A stretch of DNA of 64,000 nucleotides from Massilia brevitalea (GCF_030711405.1 NZ_JAULSI010000033.1:1-64000); one strand, 5' to 3'. Shown: positions 16,538 to 27,322, counted from the first letter of the stretch. A program made the numbers and translations. Notes: a model not told the origin generated them from the sequence alone.

Positions 16538-18100
16538 TTATGGGTGTAATACCGTGAACAGTTCCTTGCACGAGGCCGAGAGCGCGCCTTCGATCACCAT
16601 GCGGCGCGCGGCTTCGATATCGGGTGCGAAGAAGCGGTCGGCGTCGTACGGCGCCACCTGTTCGCGCAGCTGGGCGTGCACGTGCTCCAGGTGCCTTGAT
16701 GTGGCCAGCGGACGGTGGAACTCGATGCCCTGCCCTGCCGCCAGCAATTCGATACCGACAATCACAGCCGTATTGTGCGCCATCTGCTGCAATCGGCGCG
16801 CCGCGAAGGTGGCCATGCTGACATGGTCTTCCTGGTTGGCCGAGGTTGGCAAGCTGTCGACACTGGCAGGATGGGCCAGCGACTTGTTTTCCGACGCCAG
16901 CGCGGCCGCCGTGACGTGGGCGATCATGAAGCCCGAATTCAGGCCTGGCTCACGCACCAGAAAGGCCGGCAGGCCGGACAGATTCGCGTCGATCAGCAGC
17001 GCGATGCGGCGCTCGGCCAGGGAGCCGACTTCGGCAATGGCCAGCGCCAGGGTATCGGCGGCAAAGGCCACTGGCTCGGCGTGGAAGTTACCGCCCGAGA
17101 CGATCGCCCCATCGCCGGATGCGCCGTCCGCCGGGAACAAGAGCGGGTTATCGGTGACGGCATTCGCCTCGATCAGCAGGGTGCGGCCGGCGTTGGCGAC
17201 GAGGTCCATCACCGCGCCCATTACCTGCGGCTGGCAGCGCAGGCTGTAGGGGTCTTGCACGCGCTCGTCGCCCACCAGGTGCGAGGCGCGGATGGCGCTG
17301 CCGGCCATCAGTTCGCGGTAGATGGCGGCGGCGGCGATCTGGCCGGGCTGGCCGCGCACCGCGTGGATGCGGGCGTCGAACGGCGCATCGCTGCCGCGCG
17401 CCGCGTCCACGGACAAGGCGCCGGTAACCATCGCCGCTTCCACCAGGCGCTCGGCCATGAACAGGCCGTGCAGCGCCAGCGCGGTCGATACCTGGGTGCC
17501 GTTGATCAGGGCCAGGCCCTCTTTCGCAGCCAGGGTCACGGGTTCGATGCCGGCGGCGCGCAGGGCCTCGACGGCATCGACGATCTCGCCTTGATAGCGC
17601 ACCGGGCCGACGCCGAGGATGGCCAGGGTCATGTGCGCCAGCGGCGCCAGGTCGCCCGAGGCGCCGACCGAACCCTGGGCCGGAATGGCCGGCATGATGC
17701 CCGCGTTATACATGGCGATCAGGGTGTCGATGATCAGGGGACGCACGCCGGAATAGCCGCGCGCCAGGCTGCCGATCTTGGTCAGCAGGATCAGGCGCAC
17801 GATATTGTCCGCAATGAGTTCGCCGGTGCCCACCGCGTGCGACAAGATCAGGTTGCGCTGCAGCTGCGCCAGTTGCTCGTTCGGGATGTGGGCCTTGGCC
17901 AGGATGCCGAAGCCGGTGTTGATGCCGTAGGCCGGGTCGCCCTTGGCGACGATCTGGTCGACCAGTGCGGCCGACGCCGCAATCGGTGCGGCGGCGTTTG
18001 CCGACAGCGCAATCGGGAAGTGATCGGCCCAGACCGCGCGCAAGTCGGCCAGCGTCAGGGCGCCCGGTTCCAGGACCCAGTTGTATGTTTCGTGTTTCAT
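16538..18100 (-). CDS. hutH: Histidine ammonia-lyase
   Basis: Deaminates L-histidine to urocanate, the first step of the pathway. The 520-residue enzyme has the Ala147-Ser148-Gly149 triad (in GSVGASGDLAPLAH) that cyclises to the MIO electrophile, the N-terminal YGINTGFG catalytic Tyr region, and QDPYSLRCQPQ. Length is normal (about 510). It lies 15 bases downstream of hutU and is part of the same leftward operon. Cytosolic homotetramer in the family. Confidence 0.97.
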   Translation of the reverse strand: MKHETYNWVLEPGALTLADLRAVWADHFPIALSANAAAPIAASAALVDQIVAKGDPAYGINTGFGILAKAHIPNEQLAQLQRNLILSHAVGTGELIADNIVRLILLTKIGSLARGYSGVRPLIIDTLIAMYNAGIMPAIPAQGSVGASGDLAPLAHMTLAILGVGPVRYQGEIVDAVEALRAAGIEPVTLAAKEGLALINGTQVSTALALHGLFMAERLVEAAMVTGALSVDAARGSDAPFDARIHAVRGQPGQIAAAAIYRELMAGSAIRASHLVGDERVQDPYSLRCQPQVMGAVMDLVANAGRTLLIEANAVTDNPLLFPADGASGDGAIVSGGNFHAEPVAFAADTLALAIAEVGSLAERRIALLIDANLSGLPAFLVREPGLNSGFMIAHVTAAALASENKSLAHPASVDSLPTSANQEDHVSMATFAARRLQQMAHNTAVIVGIELLAAGQGIEFHRPLATSRHLEHVHAQLREQVAPYDADRFFAPDIEAARRMVIEGALSASCKELFTVLHP

Positions 18101-18115
18101 CTTCTTTGCTACCTT

Positions 18116-19840
<1,725 letters not shown>

Positions 19841-19876
19841 GGCAGCTCCTGGGTTGAGGATATGCTCAGAGTCTAG

Positions 19877-19890
19877 GTTGTCTATACAAC
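19877..19890. promoter_or_regulatory. HutC-type operator upstream of hutU
   Basis: GTTGTCTATACAAC, a 14-bp dyad with perfect 5-bp arms, closely resembles the HutC operators described in pseudomonads (TGTATATACA-like core). It lies 37 bases upstream of the hutU start, where repressor binding would block transcription. The presumed repressor hutC is encoded at 24029. Urocanate is the inducer in characterised systems. Confidence 0.8.
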
Positions 19891-19933
19891 AGCGTCAATT
19901 CATTTTGCTTTGCTTTGGCCTGGAACCTCAACC

Positions 19934-20108
19934 GTACGGTGGGCACTCCGTGCCCACGCGGTTACGGGCTGATCCGCAGTCTGCTGCTTCGAAACATCGC
20001 TCGCTAACGTTTGCAATTGGTTTGCAATTGAATGTGGCGTCAACAATATTTCGTTTGAACTGCCAACAATGCTCACCGTTCCGCGTGGGCACGGAGTGCC
20101 CACCGTAC
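19934..20108. repeat. Composite inverted palindromic repeat (175 bp)
   Basis: A forward copy (19934-19962) and a reverse copy (20081-20108) of the dispersed repeat family, both with a TCC/GGA loop and GTACGG rather than GTAGGG at the outer end. They flank about 118 bp without a gene. The element lies between hutU and the amidohydrolase gene, 14 nt beyond the latter's stop. Confidence 0.85.
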
Positions 20109-20122
20109 GGTTGCGGCCGCCG

Positions 20123-21787
20123 TTATTTTTGGTACACCTGTTTACCTGCCACCCAGGTCTGCAGCACGCCCGTCTTGTAGATGTCATAGGTCGGCATCTT
20201 GAACAAGTCCTGGTCCACCACGATGAAGTCGGCCCACTTGCCCGGCTCCAGCGAGCCTAAGCTGTTTTCCGCGTGGCCCGCATAGGCTGCGTCAAGCGTG
20301 AAGCAGCGGAAGGCTTCCTTCAGCGACATCGCCTGGTTCGGATACCAGCCGGCAATTGGCTGGCCGGAAGCGTCCTGGCGCGTCACCGCGGCGTGGATGC
20401 CAAAGAACGGATTAGGCGATTCCACCGGGAAGTCCGACCCGCAGGCAATCCGCGAACCCTGGTGCAGGAAGCTGCGCCAGGCGTACGCACCCTTGATGCG
20501 CTCGTGGCCGACGCGGGTTTCCGCCATGTTCTTGTCCGAGGTGGCGTGGGTTGGCTGCATCGACGGGATGATGCCAAGCGTCTTGAAGCGCACGATGTCG
20601 GCTTGCGTGACGACCTGGGCATGCTCGATGCGGTGGCGCTGGGCCGCGCTCTTGGTCGCCGCCAGTTCCTTCTGGTAGATGTCGAGGATCTGGTGGTTGC
20701 CGGCGTCGCCGATGGCGTGCACGTTCACCTGGTAGCCGCGCGCCATCGCCTTTTTCATCATGGCGTCCATCTGCGCGGTCTTATAAAACAGCAGGCCGTG
20801 CGAATGCGGCTCGTCGCTGTAGGGTTTGATGAGGGCGGCGCCACGGCTGCCCAGCGCACCGTCGGAATACAGTTTCACGGCGCGCAGCGCGTACATGTCG
20901 TTGCCGTAGGTTTTCAGGGGACCGTTCTTGGCCAGCGCGTCGAAGTCGCCTTCGGTGCCGCCGATCATGCCGTAGATGCGCGCGGTCAGCTTGCCCTGGT
21001 CGGCATAGGCGCGGTACAGGCGGTCTTCCGCCACACCCAGGCCGGCGTCGTGGGTGCTGGTGACGCCAACCTTGGCCAGTGCGCCGAGTGCGCGATCCAG
21101 CACGACGCGGCCTTCGGCTTCGGTCTGGGCCGGCAGCACCTTCGTTACCAGCTCCTGCGCCGCATCGACCAGCACGCCGGTGGCCTTGCCGTTCGCGTCG
21201 CGCATGATCTTGCCGCCCGCCGGGTCCGGCGTTTTATCGGTGATGCCGGCCGCCGCCAGCGCGCGGCTGTTGGCCCAGCCGGCATGGCCGTCGACGCGCT
21301 CGAACCAGACCGGGCGGTCGCTGACCACGGTGTCGACATCCGCCGCGGTCGGGAAGCGGCCCAGCTTCCAGTTCTCCTGGTTCCAGCCGCGTCCGCGCAG
21401 CCAGCCCTGGCCGGCGTTTGCGCGCGAATAGTCGGCAATCGCCTTCAGCGCGCCTTCGAGCGAGGTGGTTTGCGAGAGGTCGAGCTGGGTCAGCATCTGG
21501 CCCAGGCCGAACACGTGGCCGTGGGCGTCGATCAGGCCCGGCAGCAGGGTCTTGCCGCCCATGTCGACGCGGCGCGCGCCCGGCGCCTTGGCAGATACGT
21601 CGGCGGCGCTGCCGACGGCGACGATCTTGCCCTGGGCATCAAAGGCGAGCGCCGTGAACTGCACCAGTTCACCCTGATTATTGAGCGTGTATCCGTTGGC
21701 GTTCTCGATCACCGTTTGCGCCTGTACCGACATGGCGGCGACTGCGGCAAACACGAACATGGAACACTGCTTCAGGGTGGGGCGCAT
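20123..21787 (-). CDS. Exported amidohydrolase, YtcJ-like
   Basis: A 554-residue metal-dependent amidohydrolase with an N-terminal signal peptide ending near SVQAQT (about residue 24), so probably periplasmic. It shows LLPGLIDAHGHVFGLGQ (first metal His pair near residue 85), the long YtcJ-type insert with GWNQENW and VWFERVDGHAGWANS, VNVHAIGDAGN, RIEHAQVV, and ACGSDFPVESPNPFFGI with the metal Asp. Substrates of YtcJ-like enzymes are mostly unknown. It lies next to the hut operon on the same strand but is separated by the repeat element, so a role in histidine use is only a possibility. It is divergent from the metallo-beta-lactamase gene. Confidence 0.9.
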   Translation of the reverse strand: MRPTLKQCSMFVFAAVAAMSVQAQTVIENANGYTLNNQGELVQFTALAFDAQGKIVAVGSAADVSAKAPGARRVDMGGKTLLPGLIDAHGHVFGLGQMLTQLDLSQTTSLEGALKAIADYSRANAGQGWLRGRGWNQENWKLGRFPTAADVDTVVSDRPVWFERVDGHAGWANSRALAAAGITDKTPDPAGGKIMRDANGKATGVLVDAAQELVTKVLPAQTEAEGRVVLDRALGALAKVGVTSTHDAGLGVAEDRLYRAYADQGKLTARIYGMIGGTEGDFDALAKNGPLKTYGNDMYALRAVKLYSDGALGSRGAALIKPYSDEPHSHGLLFYKTAQMDAMMKKAMARGYQVNVHAIGDAGNHQILDIYQKELAATKSAAQRHRIEHAQVVTQADIVRFKTLGIIPSMQPTHATSDKNMAETRVGHERIKGAYAWRSFLHQGSRIACGSDFPVESPNPFFGIHAAVTRQDASGQPIAGWYPNQAMSLKEAFRCFTLDAAYAGHAENSLGSLEPGKWADFIVVDQDLFKMPTYDIYKTGVLQTWVAGKQVYQK

Positions 21788-21919
21788 GGATTCTCCGTTT
21801 TATTAAATAAATGCAAAACATGAGTGTAGCGAATCGCCGCTTCTTTGGCACTGGCGTCAGCCGCCATCCGCCCATATTTCGTATCATGCGCGGAACCGAC
21901 CTCAACCACGAAGCACGAC

Positions 21920-22786
21920 ATGTCCGCCAAACGACTCATCCTCAGCCTTTCCCTGACGTTCGCCTGCCCCCACGGCGCCCTGGCCGCCGACTGGGACGCG
22001 CCGCAAGACCCCTTCCCGATCTACGGCGGCAGTTATTACGTCGGCCCGCAGGGCGTGGCCTCGGTGCTGATCACCTCGTCCAAGGGCCATATCCTGATCG
22101 ACGGCGGCACGCCGAAGTCGGCGCAAACCATCATCGAGCACGTGCGCAGGCTGGGCTTCAAGCCGGAAGATATCAAATACATCCTGGTGTCGCACGCGCA
22201 CGTCGACCATGCCGGCGGCGTGGCCCAGCTGCAGCGCCTGAGCGGCGCGACCGTCCTGACCAGCCCTGCGGCGCAGCCGGTGCTGGAAAGCGGCAAGCCG
22301 GATCGGGGCGACCCGCAGTTCGGCGCCCTGCCCGACATGGAGCCGGTGGAGAACGTGAAGACGGTGCGCGACGGCGAGATCGTCAGCGTCGGCCCGCTGG
22401 CCGTGAAGGCCAACTACACGCCGGGCCATACCCGGGGCGGCATCAGCTGGACCTGGACCGCGCAGGAGCTCGCCGGCGCCATGCAGATGGTGTATGCCGA
22501 CAGCCTGAACGCCTTCGGCCTGCACGGCTTCCGCTACAGTGGCGACGCGCGCTATCCGGAGGCGAAGGCCGACATCGAGCGCTCGATCGCGCGCGTGGCG
22601 GCCCTGCCCTGCGACATCCTGGTCTCGGCCCACCCCGAGGCCGGCGGGCTGTTCGAGCGCCACGCGCGCCAGGCCAACGAAGGCAGCACCGCCTTCATCG
22701 ACCGCGACGCCTCCCGCCGCTATGCCGACGACGGCCGCCAGCGCCTGGAAAAGACGCTGGCGCAGGAAGCGGCGGCGCGCAAATAA
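21920..22786 (+). CDS. Subclass B3 metallo-beta-lactamase
   Basis: A 288-residue exported metallo-hydrolase from the ATG at 21920, with a signal peptide ending near GALAAD. The zinc motif H-A-H-V-D-H (in SHAHVDHAGG) is complete. The later ligands are TPGHTRGG (His196 equivalent) and SAHPEAGG (His263 equivalent). Context words such as SVLITSSKGHILIDGG and the YADSLNAFGLHGFRY segment fit subclass B3 beta-lactamases such as THIN-B or L1-like enzymes rather than generic MBL-fold proteins. The expected function is hydrolysis of beta-lactams, possibly carbapenems, in the periplasm. No regulator (ampR) lies next to it. The in-frame upstream ATG at 21845 lacks support. Confidence 0.88.
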   Translation: MSAKRLILSLSLTFACPHGALAADWDAPQDPFPIYGGSYYVGPQGVASVLITSSKGHILIDGGTPKSAQTIIEHVRRLGFKPEDIKYILVSHAHVDHAGGVAQLQRLSGATVLTSPAAQPVLESGKPDRGDPQFGALPDMEPVENVKTVRDGEIVSVGPLAVKANYTPGHTRGGISWTWTAQELAGAMQMVYADSLNAFGLHGFRYSGDARYPEAKADIERSIARVAALPCDILVSAHPEAGGLFERHARQANEGSTAFIDRDASRRYADDGRQRLEKTLAQEAAARK

Positions 22787-22819
22787 TGAGAAAAATGCGT
22801 GCCGAATAAGCCGTAACGA

Positions 22820-23893
22820 TCAGGCGTCGTTCTTCTCGCGCTCGATCAAGGCGCGTTTCCGCTCGATGCCCCAGCGATAGCCCGACAAGCCGCCATCGTT
22901 GCGCACCACCCGATGGCAGGGAATCGCCACCGCCACCGGATTCGCGGCGCAGGCCCCGGCTACCGCACGCGCCGCGGCGGGCGACCCGATGCGCTGCGCC
23001 AGCTCGGTATAACTCACCGTCGCCCCGGCCGGAATCGCGCGCAGCGCATCCCACACGCGCTGCTGGAAGGCGGTGCCGCGCACGTCGAGCGGCAAGTCCA
23101 GGCCCAGGCGCGGCGCTTCCACGAAGCCCACCACCAGCGCCACGGTGCGCTCGAACTCCGCATCGGCGCCGACCAGCCGCGCCTTTGGAAAGCGGTCCTG
23201 CAGGTCGTGCACCAGGACCTCGGGATCGTCGCCCATCAGGATTGCGCAGATGCCCTGCCCGGTGCTGGCGACCAGGATCGCGCCGAGTGAACACTGCGCC
23301 ACCGCGAAGCGGATCTCCTCGCCCGCGCCGCCGCTGCGAAAGCGCGCCGGCGCCATGCCCAGCATCGCATCGGCTCCCGCATAAAAGCGCGAACTGGAGT
23401 TGAAGCCGGCCGCATACAGCGCATCGGTGACCGGGGCGCCGTGGGCCAGGCCTGCACGCACGCGCGCCGCCCGCACCGCGGCCGCATAGGCTTTCGGCGT
23501 CACCCCGGCCTGCGCCTTGAACACGCGGTGAAAGTGGAAGCGGCTCATGCCGGCGCTGGCTGCGAGCGCGCCCAGGCTGGGTTCTTCTTCGCCCGATTCG
23601 ATCAGGCGGCAGGCCGCGGCCACCAGTTGCGCCTGGCGCTCGGCCAGCGGCGGCAGGTCAGGACGGCAGCGCAGGCAGGACCGGAAGCCCGCGCGCTCGG
23701 CCGCCTCGCATGTAGGGTGGAAGGCGACGTTCTCGCGCCGCGCCGGCCGTGCGCCGCAAGAGGGCCGGCAATACACGCCGGTCGTGCGCACCGAGTAATA
23801 GAAGGCGCCGTCGGCGGCGCGCTCGCGGCGCTGCACGGCGTCCCAGCGCGCTGCGTCGCTGGCATAGTCATACAGAATGGTGTCGGTCTTCAT
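22820..23893 (-). CDS. ada: Bifunctional Ada: DNA methyltransferase and transcriptional activator
   Basis: A 357-residue Ada protein. The N-terminal zinc domain (VYCRPSCGARPAR with Cys42 and Cys46, later FRSCLRCRP) takes a methyl group from phosphotriesters. The middle is an AraC-type helix-turn-helix (SLGALAASAGMSRFHFHRVFK). The C-terminal O6-methylguanine methyltransferase has the acceptor Cys in AVAIPCHRVVRN. In characterised systems methylated Ada activates its own gene and other repair genes. The start at 23893 has AGGAG upstream; 19 additional in-frame codons to 23950 are unlikely. It converges with the beta-lactamase gene. Confidence 0.95.
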   Translation of the reverse strand: MKTDTILYDYASDAARWDAVQRRERAADGAFYYSVRTTGVYCRPSCGARPARRENVAFHPTCEAAERAGFRSCLRCRPDLPPLAERQAQLVAAACRLIESGEEEPSLGALAASAGMSRFHFHRVFKAQAGVTPKAYAAAVRAARVRAGLAHGAPVTDALYAAGFNSSSRFYAGADAMLGMAPARFRSGGAGEEIRFAVAQCSLGAILVASTGQGICAILMGDDPEVLVHDLQDRFPKARLVGADAEFERTVALVVGFVEAPRLGLDLPLDVRGTAFQQRVWDALRAIPAGATVSYTELAQRIGSPAAARAVAGACAANPVAVAIPCHRVVRNDGGLSGYRWGIERKRALIEREKNDA

Positions 23894-24028
23894 GGCGGCT
23901 CCTGCCAGGCTGAATGTCCCTATCGTGGCGCCTGCTCCACACGCGCGCACTCCGGCTCTTGCTTTCGAATTGCGATGCTAGAATCGCGGCTGTCGGCAGC
24001 CATCATTATCGCCCCACCGGAGAGCAGT

Positions 24029-24748
24029 TTGAACGAACAGAGCGTGCAAGCGAGTACCCCCATTTTCCAGCGCATCAAGGATTACCTGGTCGGCGAGATC
24101 GCGTCGGGCCGCTGGAAAGAGGGCGAGCTCGTGCCCTCGGAGCAGGCGCTGGTGCGCCAGTTCGGGGTCTCGCGCATGACGGTCAACCGCGCCGTGCGCG
24201 AACTCACCGCCGAGCAGGTGCTCACCCGGCGCCAGGGTTCGGGCACCTATGTGGCGCCGCAAAAATACCAGGCTACCCTGGTCGAGATCCGGAATATCGC
24301 CGACGAAGTGCGCGCGCGCGGCCACCGCCACCGCAGCAGCCTGCACCTGCTGGCGTCTGCGCCGGCGGGCGAGGCGCTGGCGCTGCAGTTCGGCCTGGCG
24401 CCGGACGCTCCCCTGTACCACTCGCTGATCGTCCACTTCGAGAACGAGGTGCCGATCCAGCTCGAAGACCGCTGGGTGAACCCGGCCTGCGCGCCGGACT
24501 ACCTGGCCCAGGACTTCAATGCCATCACGCCCAACGAGCACCTGGTGGCGGTCGCGCCGCTGCAGGGCGCCACCTGGGCCATCGAGTCGCTGGCTGCGCC
24601 GCGCGACGTGGCCGAGCTGCTGGCGATCGAGGCGAAAAGCCCGTGCCTGGTGCTCAAGCGCAAGACCACGTCGGGCGGGCGCGTGGCATCCATCGTCACG
24701 ATGTGGCATCCAGGCAACCTGTACCAGTTCACGGGCAGCGTGGGCTGA
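24029..24748 (+). CDS. hutC: Histidine utilisation repressor, GntR family
   Basis: A 239-residue GntR/HutC-subfamily regulator. The winged helix-turn-helix occupies about residues 10-75 (FQRIKDYLVGEIASGRWKEG, SEQALVRQFGVSRMTVNRAV), and the UTRA effector domain fills the rest, with NEVPIQLEDRWVNPACAPDYL typical of HutC. I choose the TTG at 24029 because GGAG lies 6 nt upstream and it gives the normal N-terminus; an in-frame ATG at 23975 (257 aa) is the alternative. It should repress the hut operon through the dyad at 19877-19890, relieved by urocanate. It is separated from that operon by three unrelated genes, and I see no copy of the operator in front of hutC itself. Confidence 0.9.
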   Translation: MNEQSVQASTPIFQRIKDYLVGEIASGRWKEGELVPSEQALVRQFGVSRMTVNRAVRELTAEQVLTRRQGSGTYVAPQKYQATLVEIRNIADEVRARGHRHRSSLHLLASAPAGEALALQFGLAPDAPLYHSLIVHFENEVPIQLEDRWVNPACAPDYLAQDFNAITPNEHLVAVAPLQGATWAIESLAAPRDVAELLAIEAKSPCLVLKRKTTSGGRVASIVTMWHPGNLYQFTGSVG

Positions 24749-24847
24749 ACGCGACGCCTGGAAGGATTTTTTCGGGCGGCATGTCCCACGCATGCCGCTT
24801 CTCGACCATAATTCCCTTCCAGTCAATATTCTTCCGGAACCAGTCGT

Positions 24848-25246
24848 ATGAACGGTGACACCGTAGCCAGCCCAGTCCAGCCGCCGCGCGTGCTGGTGCT
24901 CGACGATGACTGCTTCATGCTGGAAGTGCTCACCGACATGCTGGGACAGGTGGGCGTGCGTGAAGTGTTTGCCGAGGCTAGTACCCGCCGCGCCCTGTCC
25001 ACACTGGAAGAACGTAGTCCCGATACCCTGATCTGCGACCTGGCCCTGCCCGACATGGACGGCATCGAGTTCCTGCAGGCCGCCGCCGCGCGCGGTTTCA
25101 ATGGCCGCGTGATCCTGCTCTCGGGCATGGATGCGGGGGTGCGCGATGCCGCCGGCGAGCTGGCGCGGGTGCTTGGCCTGCGCGTTGCAGGCACCTTCCG
25201 CAAGCCTATCGGACTGGAGCAATTGCGCTCGGCCGTCACGTGTTAA
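24848..25246 (+). CDS. Single-domain response regulator (receiver only)
   Basis: A 132-residue receiver domain with no output domain. The acidic pocket (VLVLDDDCF), the phospho-acceptor Asp in LICDLALPDMDG, the switch Ser in ILLSGMD, and the invariant Lys in GTFRKPI are all present. It probably acts as a phosphate shuttle or binds a partner, as CheY-like proteins do. No kinase gene is adjacent; the neighbours are hutC and trxA. Partners are unknown. Confidence 0.85.
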   Translation: MNGDTVASPVQPPRVLVLDDDCFMLEVLTDMLGQVGVREVFAEASTRRALSTLEERSPDTLICDLALPDMDGIEFLQAAAARGFNGRVILLSGMDAGVRDAAGELARVLGLRVAGTFRKPIGLEQLRSAVTC

Positions 25247-25470
25247 GATTTGTACAAACGTCCGAACACTTTTTGGGAAAATGCGGTATTATTCGGCCTA
25301 AATCCCCCGCCTGACGTCCTCTTGACGCCCTTCCAATATTGAGTTTGCGCACATTGTCTCCACCATTGTGTTGCAACCAGTTTTATAAATAAACGGAAGC
25401 CGGATGAATTGCCGAGGAATCGGCACAGTCTCCAGGCGTACATTGATCCTTACCTCTATTTGAGGAAAAC

Positions 25471-25797
25471 ATGAGCGAAAACATTAAACACATCAGCGAT
25501 GCTTCTTTCGAAACCGACGTGATCAAATCCGAGCGTCCGGTCCTGGTCGATTTCTGGGCCGAGTGGTGCGGTCCGTGCAAGATGATCGCCCCGATCCTCG
25601 AAGAAGTCGCGAAAGAATACGGCGACAAGATCACGATCGCAAAGATGGACGTCGACGCCAACCAGGCCGTGCCGGCCCAGTTCGGTATCCGTGGCATCCC
25701 GACCCTGATCCTGTTCAAGAACGGCGAGCCGGCCGCACAGAAAGTCGGCGCCATGGCCAAGGGCCAGCTGACGGCTTTCATCGACAGCAACATCTGA
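25471..25797 (+). CDS. trxA: Thioredoxin
   Basis: A 108-residue thioredoxin 1 with active site W32-C33-G34-P35-C36 and the cis-Pro loop GIRGIPTLILF. It is the general cytosolic disulfide reductant, re-reduced by thioredoxin reductase and supplying ribonucleotide reductase, Msr enzymes and others. GAGG lies just before the ATG at 25471. The order trxA-rho is a conserved proteobacterial arrangement, and the 224 bases upstream presumably hold its promoter. Confidence 0.97.
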   Translation: MSENIKHISDASFETDVIKSERPVLVDFWAEWCGPCKMIAPILEEVAKEYGDKITIAKMDVDANQAVPAQFGIRGIPTLILFKNGEPAAQKVGAMAKGQLTAFIDSNI

Positions 25798-25838
25798 TCG
25801 AGCGCTCACGCAAGGTTTCATCGAGCGTCTAGTTGAGC

Positions 25839-25864
25839 GGCGGCAGCGCGCCCGCACTGCCGCC
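25839..25864 (+). terminator. Hairpin between trxA and rho
   Basis: A perfect 8-bp stem, GGCGGCAG (25839-25846) and CTGCCGCC (25857-25864), lies 42 bases after trxA. No clean T run follows, so it may be a weak terminator, an mRNA-stabilising hairpin, or part of the rho leader. Confidence 0.45.
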
Positions 25865-25968
25865 ATTAATCCAGATGGGTAGCCCGCCGATTCCGGCCGC
25901 GACCCTACATTGACCCACGTAGTCCCCTCCCCTACCTTTACTTTCCCGTCACGGGACACCCACATAAC

Positions 25969-27231
25969 ATGCACTTATCTGAACTGAAGGCAATGCACGT
26001 CTCCGCCCTTCTGGAGATGGCAATCAGCCTCGACATCGACAACGCAGCGCGCCTGCGCAAACAAGAACTGATGTTCGCCATCCTGAAGAAGCGCGCCAAG
26101 CAAGGCGAGCAGATCTTCGGCGACGGCGCACTCGAAGTCCTGCCCGACGGCTTCGGCTTCCTGCGTTCGCCCGATGCGAGCTACATGGCCTCGACCGACG
26201 ACATCTACATCTCGCCGTCGCAGATCCGCCGCTTCAACCTGCATACGGGTGACTCGATCGAAGGCGAAGTGCGCACCCCGAAAGACGGCGAGCGCTACTT
26301 TGCCCTGGTAAAGGTGGACAAGGTCAACGGCGAATCGCCGGAAGCCTCGAAGCACCGCATCCTGTTTGAAAACCTGACGCCGCTGCACCCGAACGAGCCG
26401 CTGCGCCTCGAGCGCGACATGAACGGCGCCGAGAACATCACCGGCCGTATCGTCGACCTGATCGCGCCGATCGGCAAGGGCCAGCGCGGCCTGCTGGTGG
26501 CCTCGCCAAAGTCGGGTAAATCGGTGCTGCTGCAGCACATCGCCCACGCGATCACCGCGAACCACCCGGACGTGACCCTGATCGTCCTGCTGATCGACGA
26601 ACGTCCTGAAGAAGTCACGGAAATGCAGCGCTCGGTGCGCGGCGAAGTCGTCGCCTCGACCTTCGACGAACCGGCCACCCGCCACGTGCAGGTTGCCGAG
26701 ATGGTGCTGGAAAAAGCCAAGCGCCTGGTCGAAATGAAGAAGGACGTCGTGATCCTGCTGGACTCGATCACCCGCCTGGCGCGCGCCTACAACACCGTGA
26801 TCCCGGCATCGGGCAAGGTCCTGACCGGCGGTGTGGATGCGAACGCGCTGCAGCGTCCGAAGCGTTTCTTCGGCGCCGCACGTAACGTCGAGGAAGGCGG
26901 CTCGCTGACCATTGTCGCCACCGCGCTGATCGAAACCGGCTCGCGCATGGACGACGTGATCTACGAGGAATTCAAGGGCACCGGCAACATGGAAGTCCAC
27001 CTCGAGCGCCGCCTGGCCGAGAAGCGTGTGTATCCGGCAATCAACCTGAACAAGTCGGGCACCCGCCGCGAGGAACTGCTGATCAAGCCGGACCAGCTGC
27101 AGAAGATCTGGATCCTGCGCAAGCTGCTGTACTCGATGGACGAGATCGAAGCGATGGAGTTCATCCTCGACAAGATGCGTGCGACGAAGACCAACGTGGA
27201 ATTCTTCGACATGATGCGCCGCGGCGGTTAA
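25969..27231 (+). CDS. rho: Transcription termination factor Rho
   Basis: A 420-residue ATP-dependent RNA helicase that terminates transcription. It has the N-terminal Rho-N helical region (MHLSELKAMHVSALLEMA), the cold-shock-like RNA-binding domain (VLPDGFGFLRSPDASY), Walker A in LLVASPKSGKS, Walker B in VVILLDSITRLARAYN, and the secondary RNA-binding Q/R loop region. Length is normal, with no insertion. A strong hairpin terminator follows at 27252-27277. Confidence 0.98.
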   Translation: MHLSELKAMHVSALLEMAISLDIDNAARLRKQELMFAILKKRAKQGEQIFGDGALEVLPDGFGFLRSPDASYMASTDDIYISPSQIRRFNLHTGDSIEGEVRTPKDGERYFALVKVDKVNGESPEASKHRILFENLTPLHPNEPLRLERDMNGAENITGRIVDLIAPIGKGQRGLLVASPKSGKSVLLQHIAHAITANHPDVTLIVLLIDERPEEVTEMQRSVRGEVVASTFDEPATRHVQVAEMVLEKAKRLVEMKKDVVILLDSITRLARAYNTVIPASGKVLTGGVDANALQRPKRFFGAARNVEEGGSLTIVATALIETGSRMDDVIYEEFKGTGNMEVHLERRLAEKRVYPAINLNKSGTRREELLIKPDQLQKIWILRKLLYSMDEIEAMEFILDKMRATKTNVEFFDMMRRGG

Positions 27232-27251
27232 TACCTGCCAAAAACATCATG

Positions 27252-27277
27252 AAAGGCGGCTTCGGCCGCCTTTTTTT
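27252..27277 (+). terminator. Rho-independent terminator after rho
   Basis: Stem AAAGGCGGC/GCCGCCTTT with a TTCG tetraloop (27252-27273), running directly into seven T. A textbook intrinsic terminator. Confidence 0.92.
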
Positions 27278-27322
27278 ATTGGAAACCACGCGGCGTATTC
27301 AGCACCACGATCCGTAGCGACC

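Noticed and set aside
15732..16571. N-terminal 280-residue extension of the hutF frame
   Set aside because: The extension overlaps hutG completely and shows no protein-like features. The hutF start at 15731 overlaps the hutG stop and gives the normal N-terminus.
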